DNA from: Puccinellia tenuiflora
Taxonomy: Eukaryota; Streptophyta; Magnoliopsida; Poales; Poaceae
Reading direction: 5' to 3'
NCBI GenBank assembly: GCA_012064385.1
Contig: QRDG01000140.1
Location: 2,013,172-2,077,171, forward strand
DNA length: 64,000 nt
Part shown: positions 30,356-43,000 of the stretch, piece by piece
Layout: each line of letters begins with the position of its first letter
How positions within the stretch are numbered: the stretch's first letter is position 1
The notes under the pieces: model-generated
The model's input: the letters and a program-made list of their open reading frames with translations, nothing else
Told to the model about the DNA's origin: nothing
Database searches by the model: none
Translations under genes and position numbers: made by a program

Positions 30356-33300
30356 TGTAGCGCCCTGACCCCAGAGTTATATAGTGAAACGTTGTGCAAC
30401 CGGTCATGCTACACAATCAAGGGTTACTGGGGTTACCAATCCCAGGCCAAAACACATTGGCAGGCGTGCTCGGAATACATCATCGGCACACAACACCTCG
30501 ATCATGCCATAAGCTCCGACATCGCTTTCACGTATAACAAAGAGACCAAGACTGCGGAACAAGTGACACATCACAGACTCTACGACACAAAGATATCATA
30601 GTTCAACTCATATAATTGAGAAAGATAGCAAATGACACATCAGAGGTCACTGACCCATCATTACAACAAGCGGAAGCAAATTAAAGTTGTCTAAACAACA
30701 AGATCCAAATTATGGCCTAAGTGGCCTACAGATAAATATCCCATGCCAGCCTGTTCCATGACGTCCCAAGCTGCCACCTGGGAACCCCAGACTACTCGTC
30801 GAAGTCAACGTAGAACCCACCTTCCAGTTCGGTGGCGTCCTCCTCTGAAACAAATAATAAATCAACAAAGCAAGGCTGAGTACGACGTACTCGCAAGAAT
30901 TAGTAGGGCGATATAGGCCCGATGCTGACGGAGGCTGCAAAGCTATATAAGTGGTTGTTTTGCATAAAGCTGGTTTTGTTTCCTTCTGAAGACTAGGATT
31001 CATGGCATCGTCTAATCAGAAGGTTTTCATAAGGGGATAAGAGGGTAACACTTTTCTCTTCGGTTCACGGGGAACCTACTGTATTCAGCAACTCCACTTA
31101 TCTCCACCAAGGCACTCCCTCGAATCTCCCTCGAGGAAATGAACCTTTTACCACACGTTGATTATGCAACCTTTAGCTGCCATTTGATGAAAGGTTCAAG
31201 TTATCTATGATCTTATCGTCTATTCCCAAGTTGTCCATAACCGCGGACACGGCTTTTCGAAAAGATTAAATCCTGCAGGGGTGTACTGTTTTTACCATTG
31301 GTACCGTCCGACCCCTTACCTGATCATTTAGCTCTCTTCTGGGGAAAGCCGGCAGGACAGGCGCGGTTAAACCTTTACAAAGCATGAGACTATCCAAGGG
31401 TCATCGTGACGACAGGACAAGTTCAGCGCCTATTTCAACACCCTGCCCCATCGCCACTCCTATCACCTCCATCATCATCATCGTCACCATCATCATCACC
31501 GGCCACACACTCGCAAATGGAAAGCGCAAACTAGAGGACCCTTGGTTACGCCCGCACTAATTATTCGGTTAGTAAGGAGCCCATACTCCCACCTTTGGAA
31601 GCACGCTGGTCTTGGTTCAAGAGGTAAAGAACTCGCACCTAGGGGCCAGAACGAGACAAAACACCATCCCCGATGGCAACTCATCCCAACCTTCTTAGCA
31701 ATTAATTATCAACACAAGTATCCACCACTGTCCGAACATTCCATTCAATTCACAATTATGGAATAATCAACGGACAACTCAAACATTCGACTAAGCATGG
31801 CTAAGCATATCTAAGCATAAATACAACAAATATGAAATATCTCAGGCCAACACATCAACCTATGGTTCATAGGTGGGGAAACAGATAATGGTTCAGGGAA
31901 CATGCAATTGATAGGATATTATATACACTGACCAAAACTTGTCACCAGAATCGAATGCAATCTTTGGTGGATAAAATACTTGGGTAATATGAGATATGCC
32001 AAGAAGGTTAGGTTAGCTCTTGCCTTGCTGGTAGTACTGGTCGCGCTGGTTGTCAAGGTATTGTGGTGGAACCTCGACTCCAGAATCTACCGAAACACAA
32101 ACAAGACAAGAAAGAAATAAATAACACGAATACAAGGTGCAATGCACAATCATGATGACATGGACATATTATGCATTGAAAAGGTATTGGGCATGTCCCA
32201 CAAGTTAAATGGAACCCCTAAATTAAATATCACAATTAACGGGTTAAATCTCCATCTTTAACTTAGTGATTTGTGTTATTTATCAAAACGTCCAGTACTA
32301 AAATATGGGTACTAAATGCATGAAAATGACATTATTAGATAGGTATTAACCCACTGATCATTTTGGTACCTTGTTTGCATTTTTCCGATTAACGGTGAAG
32401 AAATGGTGATTTAAACGGTTATGTGATTTAAATCATTTTAACCAATTCGAAAATAACATCAAAGGAGAATTTATTTGCATGCTGTGATATTAACATAGGT
32501 AGATAGCATTTGCTTTGCTGGTCATTTTGGTATATCATTTGCAATTTTTGAAGTAATATTCACCAAGTTATGATATTCCCAATAAATGATTTAAATCTGC
32601 CATTTTAGTAATTTTTGGATAAACAGCACTAAATTTAATTATCCAACTCTCTCAAAGGGCATAAAGTGATAGTTCATTGTCCACTGATTATTTTGAGCTA
32701 TTGAACACAATTTTTGGACAAGTAGAACTCAAGTTATGGAATTAACAAATTCAACATTATTTCTGCCATTTTAGTATTCAGCAATTAAAGGCAATTTATT
32801 TTGACAAATTAAATTAACCAATGGTACTAACAGATAGACATTTTATTGCTGAGCATTTTGACATATTATTTGCAATTTTTGGACAAGTAGTTTAAAAGTT
32901 ATGCCATTTCAAAGTTCATATTAATTTTCTGCCATTTATTTGATTTTTCAGAAAATGGGGCCGAACGATTTGTACCCGGGCCGTGCTAGCCCGTGAGACG
33001 GACGTGTGGGGCAGCAGCCACGCTGGCACGCCACGTCGGCCAGCGGCCCACTGCCAGGTTTGACCGACGCGGGGAGGCCACGACCGGCGCGGCGCGACGG
33101 CGGCCGGCGGCAAGCCGTGCACGCACTCGTCGATCTACGGCGATCCAGAACTAACGAAGGGCACGGTTGGGATCCACACACGGAGGCGAGCTAGGTGGCG
33201 GTGGTAGTGACCAAATGGTCGCCGGGAATGACGCCGGCGACGACGGACGGCGGACGCACGGTTCGGTCGACGGCAAGACGGCGACTCAGAGGGGGAGAGA

Positions 33301-34236
33301 GAGGAAGGAGATGTCTAGAAGGACCGTGTGCTCACCCTAAGCTCGCGTGTGTGCTCGTCGGTGAAGAGGGAGGGCTGCAACGGCGGCGATTGAGCTCGGC
33401 GGCCGTCGGTCGGAGGCGGAGGAGATGAGATGCACGCGTCGATCCCCGGGTTCCCGAGCTCCATTGAATGGAGGAGGAGGAAGAAGATGACGAGGCGGTT
33501 CTCTTGCCCCAGCCCGATCTGCTCCAGGAGGTCGGCAACATCGGCGGCGAGCGGAGGCAGCTCGGTCAGTCGGCGGCCATGGCGCGGTCGCGTCTAGGGT
33601 TTCTGCAGGTGGGGGAAAAAGGAGGGGAAGAGGAGCATGCGGTCGTGGGAGGCCTCTTTAGCCTCCAAGGGGGGCCATGGACGCAAGGGGGCCGCGCGGG
33701 AGGCCGTGGTGGGGCGGCCATGGCGCCAGGGTTCTCCCTGTCGCCACAGTGACGATGCTGACAGGGGGGACCCACTGTCAGGGTTTTCCCCTTTTTCCAA
33801 ATTCTTTAATTCCAGCAACTTTAGACATTTAATTGAGGTCCTTAAACAGTTTGGAAAATTCTGGAAAAATTCACAGAGCCCTTATATATTATTGGGAACC
33901 TGTGATACAAATTGCAGCCCATTTGGACAACATTTTATGTGGTAACATTTCAGAATTTGCCCTCTTGCATTTTAGGGTTTTATCCAAATATTTGAATTTG
34001 CAATTGCATTAATATTTGCCACAAACATATTTGTTATTAGTTAGAACTTCCTGGACAAATATGTTTAGTTGCTTTGCAATTTTGTTCACCACTCACATCA
34101 TCACCTTTGGTTTCTCAATTGTTGCTCCCTTATTATTTCATGTGAAGCAATTTGAGTAAATATGCCATGATGCAAATGAGATGCAAAAGTGAAAATTTTA
34201 CTCATATTTTCAGGGTCCAAAAGTGGGGCTGTTACA
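30356..34236 (-). repeat. 5' LTR of Tekay-type element
   Basis: About 99% identical by eye to 20647-24526. Differences cluster slightly in the GC-rich block (33240-33780). The GAGAT duplication follows at 34237-34241. Confidence 0.93.
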
Positions 34237-35338
34237 GAGATTCGGATCATTACTCAGGGCTCGGCCAGGGCATGATATTCCGAAGAATGAACTCCTTGAT
34301 ATATTTTATAATGGACTAACTGTTGAATCTAGGACATACCTAGATAGCTATGCTGGTTGTGTTTTTAGGAAAAGGACTATAGATGAAGCTGAAGAACTAA
34401 TGGCTAAGATTGCTAAAAATCATGATGAATGGAGCATTCCTGAACCTCCTCCATTACCAACTCCGAAGAAAAGGGGAGTGCGCTTCCTAAACCCAGAAGA
34501 TATGCAAGAAGCCAAAAGATCTATTATGGAAAAAGGTATTAGAGCTAAAGATGTGAAGAATTTACCTCCAATTGAAACTTTATGTGAGCCTACCACTCAC
34601 CCACCTATGGTAGAGGTACATTCTCTTCATAATTTTACTGTTAATGATATTCCTTATAGTAAGCCTCCTAGTCAGTGTTTGGATGAATTTGATAACTTTA
34701 TTGTTAAACAAACTCATTTTAATATGCAAATTCAAGAACAATTAAATGATAACACCCTGGTTATTAAAAATTTGCATTCTGTCTTGGAGAAAACTGCTAA
34801 TGATGTCAAAGGTCTTGTTAAGCATTTTCATATGGTCCAAACTCAACTTATACAAATTACTAAAGTGCAAAAAGACTTGCTTGCTGGAATTCCTACACAA
34901 AGTAATAAACAAACTTGTGGTGTTTTAACTAGAGGAGGTATCTCTACTCAAGATCCTCTTTATCCTGAGGGACATCCTAAAAGAATTGAACAAGAATCTC
35001 AACTGGTTGAAAATAATATTACTAGTTCCCCTAAAAAGAAAAAGAAAAAGAAGAAACATAAAGAATTAGGAGAAGCTAGTAATATGGAACTTGATAAAGA
35101 ACCTACAAGTAATAATCCTAATGCTGTCTCTAATTCGGATGCTGAAACTGAAAGTGGTAATGAGCATGATAATGATACTAATGAACCTGAAGAACAGGAG
35201 GAGGAGACTGCACCTCCTGTTGCTAAAAAACATTGTAAAGAGAGAGAGAGCCATGGGTGCAAAAACCCATGCCTTTTCCATCTAAATCTCAGAAGGCTAA
35301 GGAAGAAGAATACTATAATAAATTCTGTGAATGGATGA
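34237..35338 (+). pseudogene. gag: Athila gag, C-terminal half after the insertion
   Basis: The frame resumes in phase with 20646 and reads PGHDIPKNELLDIFYNGL and RTIDEAEELMAKIAKNH, the end of the gag capsid domain. A predicted helical linker (about 34680-34900), a Lys-rich run near 35030-35065 and a Glu/Asp-rich segment (35090-35220) follow. It stops at 35338 after shifting out of the protease frame, which opens at 35257. I see no zinc knuckle; Athila gag often lacks a clear one. Confidence 0.8.
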
Positions 35339-35858
35339 AGCCCCACTTTTTGCAAATTCCATTGACAGATGCTATTAAGTTGCCTCCCTATTCAAAATAT
35401 ATGAAAGACATTGTTACTAATAAAAGAAAAATCCCTAATGAAGAAATCTCCACTATGCTTGCTAATTACTCTTTCCATGGCAAGATTCCTAAAAAGCTTG
35501 GTGATCCAGGTATACCTACTATTCCTTGCTCCATTAACAATAATTATGTTAGAACTGCTTTATGTGATCATGGTGCAGGAGTTAGTGTTATGCCATTTTC
35601 TCTTTATAAGAGACTTTTATTAGATAAGCTTATTCCTACTGATATTTCCCTACAAATGGCTGATAAGTCCACTGCTGTGCCCATTGGTATCTGTGAGGAT
35701 GTTCCTGTTAAAGTTGCTAACTGTTTAATCCTAACTGACTTCGTGGTATTGGAAATGCCTGAAGATGATAATATGTCTATTATTCTTGGGAGGCCTTTTC
35801 TTAATACTGCAGGGGCTGTTATTGATTGCAATAAAGGAAAAGTTACTTTTAACATTGA
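35257..35858 (+). pseudogene. Athila aspartic protease, split by a Helitron
   Basis: Encodes the linker FCEWMKPHFLQIPLTDAI and a retropepsin-like domain: IPCSINNNYVRTALCDHGAG (catalytic region), SVMPFSLYKRL, and the closing ILGRPFLNTAGAVIDC flap/hydrophobic motif. The catalytic triplet reads Asp-His-Gly where Athila copies usually have Asp-Leu-Gly or Asp-Ser-Gly; the Asp is kept. The frame is broken at 35858/35859 by the Helitron and resumes in phase at 38330. A +1 shift relative to gag at about 35260 would have to be resolved for a gag-protease fusion. Confidence 0.82.
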
Positions 35859-35870
35859 CTAGATAATATG

Positions 35871-35888
35871 CCCGTGCGTTGCAACGGG
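35871..35888 (-). repeat. Helitron 3' hairpin
   Basis: CCCGTGCGTTGCAACGGG on the plus strand, an interrupted palindrome just inside the CTAG terminus; thought to act as the transposition stop signal. Confidence 0.85.
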
Positions 35889-37026
35889 TAATAAAAATCT
35901 ACATTGTGGAATCTTACAAAGTAGGTTCACTTTGGTACAACCGCAACACGTCACACAAAACGACCATCACATCCACGACATGATGTGTGGTGTGCCAATA
36001 GAGACATGTGCATCGCCATTCCCACCTCGCCTCATTTCGCGAAGACATTCACCTCCTCCGGAAAGAGGGAGTATGGGAAGCAAAGTCGATAAGATAAATG
36101 GTTGGGGGAGAAGTACGGATGTAGATGCGAGGCGCCCGGTCATCAACTCCTACACCGGCGACATCAAAACCTTCACCGAAAAATTCTCATTAAAAAAAAG
36201 ACATGACATACAACTCCAAAAAATGGTCAGACGCCAAGATACACAAACATGGATAATATCAATGAAAATATTTTTAAGTTGAACTGAATTAGGTTGACAC
36301 TAAGTCAAGTATTTCTAATTTAAGAGTATTGCTATACTGGTTGCTATATATATTCTGAAGAATCATCCATTCGATCAAGATTGATGTAATTAGCCAAGGG
36401 GGACATTGTACTGAGTCGAGGATGTTCGCACCGGGGCATCAGGGGAGTGGGCCGGGCGGCCGATCGCCGCGTCGGCGTCGGCAGATAGCACCTCCGTGTC
36501 CTAGCGAGGGATGCCTCCCATAGACAGGCAGTATTACATTGAAAAAGGAAGGATCCCCGCTTCTATACACTCCAAAAAAAAACTGGTGGTTTTGATTCAG
36601 TTTGTCAGCTCAACCTAAGTGGAGATCAAAGGAATCTTTGGCTGATTAATATTAGATCCAAAGAACCAATTTCAAAGCTGTTGCATTAGATGTCAGAACA
36701 AACTAATATAAGATCTAATTATTCAGAATAGTGTTGTGTGTGAGCATTAATTAATTACCGACATACCTGCAAATGTAAGATTCAGATTTCATATCTTAAT
36801 GCAAACTAACAATGCGTTGGACGAGTAACATTTCTTAACATTCAATTCAATAATTAGCTAGATGAGGGATAGAGTACCATGGGGATTAGTGTAGGCCAGT
36901 ATACTTTGCAATGGAATTTGAATAGTCAAATTTTGGTTTCCATAGACTGATGTGCAATCGTGCATATGTACACAACTAAATAATAACAATAAAAGAATAG
37001 GAAGTGGATGGAGTCAGAGCATTGAC

Positions 37027-37124
37027 CTGTGAGGCTGGAGGAGTAGTTGTCCGGCTGCAAGTTGGAGAGGTTGGCGACAAGCCGAGGGAGTCAGTGTGGT
37101 ATAGCTTCAAAGCATTTGCACAAT
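37027..37124 (-). pseudogene. Captured exon fragment inside Helitron
   Basis: Minus strand TTGTTACACCTGCAG precedes 98 bases and GTCAATG follows, acceptor and donor consensus. One frame reads LVANLSNLQPDNYSSSLT near the 3' end, and a shifted one reads CANALKLYHTDSL near the 5' end, so it looks like coding sequence with one internal frameshift. Gene not identified. Confidence 0.4.
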
Positions 37125-37361
37125 CTGCAGGTGTAACAAAATTCGCAAAAAAAAGTTAAATAGCTGATTAAGGATATCATTAATTGTGCTCATATCCAAT
37201 ACTTGAGCAATAATTTAATTCAGATTCATCGTTCCCAAAATCTTCACTTGCAAAAGTTAGGCAAGAGAGAAGAATCAAATACATGTTGGATTGAACAATG
37301 AAGATACAAATTGATGATTTTCTTAGAAATCTATCCATGAATAAGATATAAGAACACACAC

Positions 37362-37439
37362 CTCTCGCTGATGTTCTTGCAGATGTAGTTGCGCTCACAT
37401 GCATCAAAAACTTGGAGCACTCGGCGTGCCGGCTTCTTG
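37362..37439 (-). pseudogene. Captured exon fragment inside Helitron, upstream exon
   Basis: Minus strand GCCGCACGGTTGCAG acceptor, 78 bases open in one frame ending VFDACERNYICKNISE, then GTGTGTG donor. It lies before the exon at 37027-37124 in transcript order, as expected for neighbouring exons of one captured gene. Source gene not recognised. Confidence 0.4.
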
Positions 37440-38329
37440 CTGCAACCGTGCGGCACCATTCCCTCACTAAACGGTGCTGCTTATGGTTATGTATATGCAG
37501 AGTGTAGACGGAGCTGCAGGTCTACCTCTGCTCGAAGTCCATGCCTGCAACCCCACGAGGTGGCCACCTGATATTGAGTGCATCACCATGCACATTGTGA
37601 TGGCAGCCAGAGGAGAGTTTTTGGCAGCGGAGTAGCACATCCTCTCACGGAAGTAACAGACTAACAGAGGATTACATTACAGATGCAATATGCGGCGAGT
37701 GCACCGGGAGATCTAAACCGCGGTGGAGCGTACATATCGCTGCTCGACTGGGGAAAATAAAGGCCATGGGCAGGCAGAGTAACGACGGAAATAGGCTGCG
37801 AACGGCCAGCCGGTGGCGGGGGATCCAAGTCGCTACCAGATTAGCATCGGAGATCAAATAAGTGGAGGTGAACGGGCAAGCAGCCAAATGGATTGGGGCC
37901 TTGGGGCAGTGTTTTTACTCGCTCGTGAGCTCGGTCAGTGATGATGGGATCAGGGGTGAATTTGGTGGCGGCGTTGACGACAAAGATCTCGCGCTGGCGT
38001 TGACGATCGGAGCTCGGCCGAGGACCATGGAGGCAGATCGAAAAGGTTGAGGCGGAGGCAATTGGGGACGGGGAGAAAGGGAACGGAGAGCAGAGGGAAA
38101 GGGAACGGAGGGAGGGAGAGAGACGGAGGTGCGACGAAGGAGAGCTGATTGAGGGGTTAGTTACCGCTGATTTGTGAACTGACGACGTAAATTAGGGAGA
38201 AAACCCGTAATAAAACGGTGCGACAAACAAAACCTGCGGAGGAGGCGAAGCGGTGGTGTGACGAAGAGTAGAGGCAGAACACGATAGAGGCAGATTGAGG
38301 AACACAATATTTTTTTTAAGTAGTAGAGA

Positions 38330-38450
38330 TGATAAAGAACACACGGTGTACTTTCCAAAGAAGATCAATACCAAAATTGGTTTGAACTCCATTGAGAATA
38401 TTGAATCCATCAAGATTGGAACTATTGATGGTCCTATTCATACACATTGA
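38330..38450 (+). pseudogene. Athila protease, last 40 codons after the Helitron
   Basis: In phase with 35858. It reads KEHTVYFPKK early and ends at TGA 38448-38450. No RT coding follows, where an autonomous Athila element would continue into pol. Confidence 0.75.
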
Positions 38451-39254
38451 AGAAAATATGAAACTCTCATGATTGGGACAATTCTTATTCAATATGAGGT
38501 AACTTGATTGTCTGTTGAATATTGAATAATTTATGTCAAATAAATTTGGTGTGGTAGCAAGACTTGATCAACCTTGCTAACAAACCAACTTTAGCAACAT
38601 AAAGATATCAAGATTCATTAAATTTTCTTCTATTGCTCATCTTTAATTTTTTTGTAATTTTTATTTCTTGCTTAGTTTGTCCTTTTTAAATACCATTATC
38701 CTGTTTTATTAGCTTATTTTGATCTCATTTAAGTTCCTCTGTAAAAGTTTTCAAAAAATTCCAGAAAAATTACATGAATTTTATTATTTTTAAAGAGACA
38801 TAGGAGTGCTTGGGGCTGACCTGGGGGACACCCCAGGGGCACAGGCGGGTCCCACCCGCGGGTGAGACCTTGGCCGCGGCCAAGGGCCGCCTGTGCCCCC
38901 TGGAGGGCCCCACCAGGTGAGCTGCCTCCCACACACTCCCTCACTCTCGAAAAATCACTCCCCCATTGCTCAAACCCGAGTTTTTGCTCTAGAGTGCTGG
39001 GATTTTCGATATCTTTATTCAGCCCATTATTCTTGCTGAAATTTGGAGCAAATCCTCTCTGGTATGTGACTCCTTCACTCCTCCAATTAGAATCTTGAAT
39101 GGTTTTGTATAAGTTGAGTATTTTGCTGTTGTTTATGACTTTGAGTATGAACTTGCATGCTTGATTTGTGACTTGTTAGATGGATTTGATGCATGTACTA
39201 GTTGATATTGAGTTGTAGGAATAGTTTGTTGAAAAATTTCAGAAAAGGAAGAAC
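38451..39254 (+). other. Spacer where pol would be expected
   Basis: About 800 bases: an AT-rich stretch, then a GC-rich patch at 38810-38930 resembling the GC-rich block of the element's own LTR, then AT-rich sequence to the next ORF. No RT, RNase H or integrase motif in any frame. Autonomous Athila elements carry several kilobases of pol here. Confidence 0.7.
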
Positions 39255-40001
39255 ATGCCTAAGTTCAATTTAGGTGGGATCTTTAAGAAGAAGGAGCCCT
39301 CTTCTCGTCGAGAAACGAGAGGGTCATGTTCTAATGCACCAATGAGGCCTTCATATAATGAAGATTTGGAGCCACTTGGTGTTATTGTGCTTGCTCGAGA
39401 GATGGATGTGCGTTCATCGGTATACCCATGTTATGAATTTCTACAAGCTGCAGGTATACGCAATGAATTTACTAGTATTGTCACTAATGCATCGTTGACA
39501 AATATTGTATTAGTGGAGAGGCCCCAATATCTTAAGCTCACTAACATCTTTGTGCAAAGCTTTAATTTCAATGATGATCCATATCACCCTAGTGTGGAGT
39601 TCATGCTATATGAGCGACCTTGTAGAATGCCTTTGTCTGAGTTTTGCAGTGCTTTAGGACTGAGGAACTCGGGGCTCATAGGCAAGATGATCATGCAGCC
39701 CCAGTACCTCAAGGAGCTCTATGCCGGAATCTGTCATGATGATTGGAGAGACTCTACGCGTGCAAAATTTGGGAGCATTCAGTTTCCAGCTGTGAGGTAT
39801 TTGGGCTATGTCATTGCTCGTTGTATCCTTTCCCGGGATAACACGAGTAACATGACTAGTCTTGATCTTGCTATTCTTGCTGCCGCTATTAATTGTGATG
39901 AAACTCATAACATTGGCGCTCTTATTGCTCGTCGTCTTAGCACTAACAAGATTGGAGGGCCTATTTATGGAGGCATTATTGCTTCGATCATGCTTGCTAC
40001 T
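39255..40001 (+). pseudogene. ATHILA ORF-1-type gene, 5' part
   Basis: ATG at 39255 begins MPKFNLGGIFKKKEPSSR. The body resembles the plant ATHILA ORF-1 family: RPQYLKLTNIFVQSFNF, EFMLYERPCRMPLSEFCSAL, IQFPAVRYLGYVIARCI, LDLAILAAAI and HNIGALIARRL. The family's role is unknown; its position after pol has led to comparison with env, but I see no signal peptide or membrane segment here. The frame is cut at 40001 by the solo LTR and resumes in phase at 43856. Confidence 0.75.
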
Positions 40002-43000
40002 TGTAGCGCCCCGACCCCAGAACTATACAATGAAGCTTTGTGCAACCGGTCATGCTACACAATCGAAGGTTACTGGGTTTACCAATCCCAGGCCAAAACC
40101 TTTGGCAGGCATGCTCGGAATGGATCATCGGCACGCAACACTTCGATCATGCCATAAGCTCAGACATAGCTATCATGTATAGTAGAGAGATCAAGACTTG
40201 TGGAACAACTGGCACATCACAGACTCTATGACACAAAGATTCATATAGCAACTCATATATGAGAAAGATACAAATATTACACACAAAAGGGGTCACCGAC
40301 CCATCAGTACAACATGCGGAAGCGAAGTAGTGTTGTCTAGTACAACAAGATCCAAATATAGGGCCTAAGAGGCCTACACATAAACAACCCCAGCCAGCTT
40401 GTTCCACGGTCCCAAGCTGCCACCCGGGAACCCCGAACTACTCGTCGATGTCCAAGAAGATAGCACCTGTGTGCTCGGTGTCGTCCTCCTCTGAAACAAA
40501 TTAATAAAGGCAGCAAAGAGAGACTGAGTACGACGTACTCGCAAGTTTCGTAGGGCGATATAGGCCCAATGATGACGGAGGCTCTAAAGCTGTATATTTA
40601 GTTGTTTTGCATAAAGCTAGTTTTCATTTATAAAAGATATAAAAGACCCATGGCATCAACTACTCAGATTGTTTTTCCGAAAAGGGGTAAGAGAGTAAAC
40701 TTTTCATCTTCGGTTCTCAACGAACCATTAGTAACCAGAAACATCTCTCATCTCCACCAAGGCACTCCCTCGAATCACCCTCGAGAAAATGAACCTTTAA
40801 CACACTTTGTCTAAATGCAACCTTTAGCTGCCAAATTTTATTAGATTAAAGTTCTCTATGGTCTTATCGTCCGTTCCCAAGTCGTCCATAACCGCGGACA
40901 CGGCTTTTCGAAAAGATTTAACCCTGCAGGGGTGTACTAATTTACCCATTGGTACCGTCCGGCTCACCTGATTGGCCCTCTTCCGGGGAAGGGCGGCGAG
41001 TGGGCGCAGTTAGACCTTTACATTGCATGAGGCTTACTCAAGGACCATCAGTGTGCGGAAGGACAGGTTCAATGCCTCCAACGCCCTGCCCCGCGGCCAC
41101 ATCCTAAACACCACCGTCCTCATCGTTTCTTTTCCACCCACACACTCACACGCAAATGGAAATAGCAAACTAGAGGACCCTTGACAAGCCCCTCACAACT
41201 TATTCGGTCACAGGGGATTCCATATGTCCCCACCTTTGGAAGCACGCTCAGTCTTGGTTCAAGAGGTAAAGAACTCGCACCTAGGGGCAAGAATGAGACA
41301 AAACACCATCCCCGATGGCAACTCATCCAAGCCTTCTTAGCATTTTAATTAAGCATCACGAGTAACCACCATGTCCGAAATCAGCCCATCAACATCATAA
41401 TTATGGAATTTAATCAACGGACAATAAAGCATTTAACTAAGCATGGCTAAGCATAGCAAAGCATATATACATACAACAATTGTATCTTTGTCTCCGGCCA
41501 ACACATCAAACCTAGGTTTCGTAGGAGGGGAAGCATGTGATGGTTCAGGGGACAATATGCATTGATAGGATACTCTACAACTTGATTCAAAAGTGACATT
41601 GGAATCGCATGCAATATTATGGTGGATAAAATAAGTTTATAAAGCAATAGGTTGCTAGATGCCAAGAAGGTTAGGTTATCTCTTGCCTTGCTGCCGGGGC
41701 GTGTAGTACGGCTCGTCAGGGTAGATAGGGTTAACCTCCACTCCGGAATCTATCGATACCCAAGCAAGAATAGAAGAACAAAATAAATCACACGAAGACA
41801 AAGTGCAATGCACAATCACATGATGACATGACAAGATTATGCAAAGATATCATCATATAATTTAAATAGCAAAATTAAATGGAGATCCAAATAATTAGTG
41901 CAATTATTTGGAAACAACCCCATATTTAACTTTAATGACCACATTGTTCATACTTTTATTAATTTACTCAAGTGTTACAAATATGCATGAGCATGACATG
42001 ATTAAAAAGGTTTTGTTCTTCCGATCATTTTGGTACATCATTTGTAATTTTCCGAGTTTCGATGAATAAATAGCGAATTAAATAATTAATTGAATTTAAT
42101 TGTTTTAACCAATTTATGAATAACATCAAATAAATAGTTGTGATCATGATGTGATTTTAGCGTGGTTTGAAAGCATTTGAAGTGCTGAGCACATTGATAT
42201 TTTATCCACAATTTTTGGTTAAATATTTATCGAATTATGATTTTTCCCGACTTAGATATTATTTAAGCCATTTTAGGGTTTCCTAAATAAAGGCAAAAAT
42301 ATTTTACCAAAAGAGCATGGCAATGCTACCAACATGTAGGTATTGTTTTTCTGAACAATTTGGTATATCATTTGCCAAATTTGGACCAATATTCAAATAG
42401 TTATCATTCTATTTAATTTATTTTATTTTAGTGTTTTTACTGTGCGGGCCGGCCTACAGATCGGCCCAGGCCGGTTTCCAGGCCGGGGGGTGACCCGAGG
42501 CAGCAGGCCTCGTGGTCGGCCCAGGTCGGTACCTAGGCCGGGGCTATGACTGAGGCGGCCGGCCTCCCGGCCGGCCCAGACCAGTGCCCAGGCCGGGCAC
42601 CTATCTGAGGCAACCGGCCGTCTGGCCAGCCCAGGCCGGTGCCCAGGCCGGGAGCATGGCACGGCGGGGAAACGGAGACCGATGGCGGAGGGCGACGACG
42701 AGAGGGAAAAGGGGGGCGCGGGAGAGCCTAAAAGAAGGAGGAGCTCACCCTTGGTGGCATGGGTGTCCTCGGCGACGGCGGAAAGGAGCGAACGGTGACG
42801 AGCGCGTCCTCGACAGCAACCGGCCGACGCGGAAGAAGAAGGGATGCCGCCATCGACTCGAGCGATCCCGGCCTGATTACTTTCGCGGGGAGAGAGAGAA
42901 GGTCACGGCGGAGCAGAGGGCGGCGTCGGCTCGCTCCGGGGAGGCTCCGAATGGCGGCAATTCGACGGCGGCGGTGACGTCATAGCAGAGGGCAGAGCGG

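Larger units (their letters stand above)
20647..34236 (-). mobile_element. Full-length Tekay-type chromovirus (13.6 kb) inside Athila gag
   Basis: Two nearly identical 3.88 kb LTRs (20647-24526 and 30356-34236) enclose primer site, upstream ORF, gag-pol and polypurine tract, all on the minus strand. Exact GAGAT duplications (20642-20646 and 34237-34241) flank it. I count about 37 differences between the LTRs (about 1%), suggesting a recent insertion; at the commonly used grass LTR rate of 1.3e-8 per site per year that is a few hundred thousand years. With an uninterrupted gag-pol it looks autonomous. A chromodomain at the pol C terminus places it in the chromoviruses. Confidence 0.95.
35859..38329 (-). 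mobile_element. Non-autonomous Helitron in the Athila protease gene (2471 bp)
   Basis: On the minus strand it opens TCTCTACTACTTAAAAAAAA (from 38329) and closes with the hairpin CCCGTTGCAACGCACGGG, eight bases, then CTAG (35859-35862): the standard grass Helitron ends. The host base pair is A^T with no duplication, as expected for rolling-circle insertion. The protease frame is restored across the junction. No Rep-helicase is encoded. Inside are exon-like pieces on the minus strand, probably captured host sequence. Confidence 0.9.
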
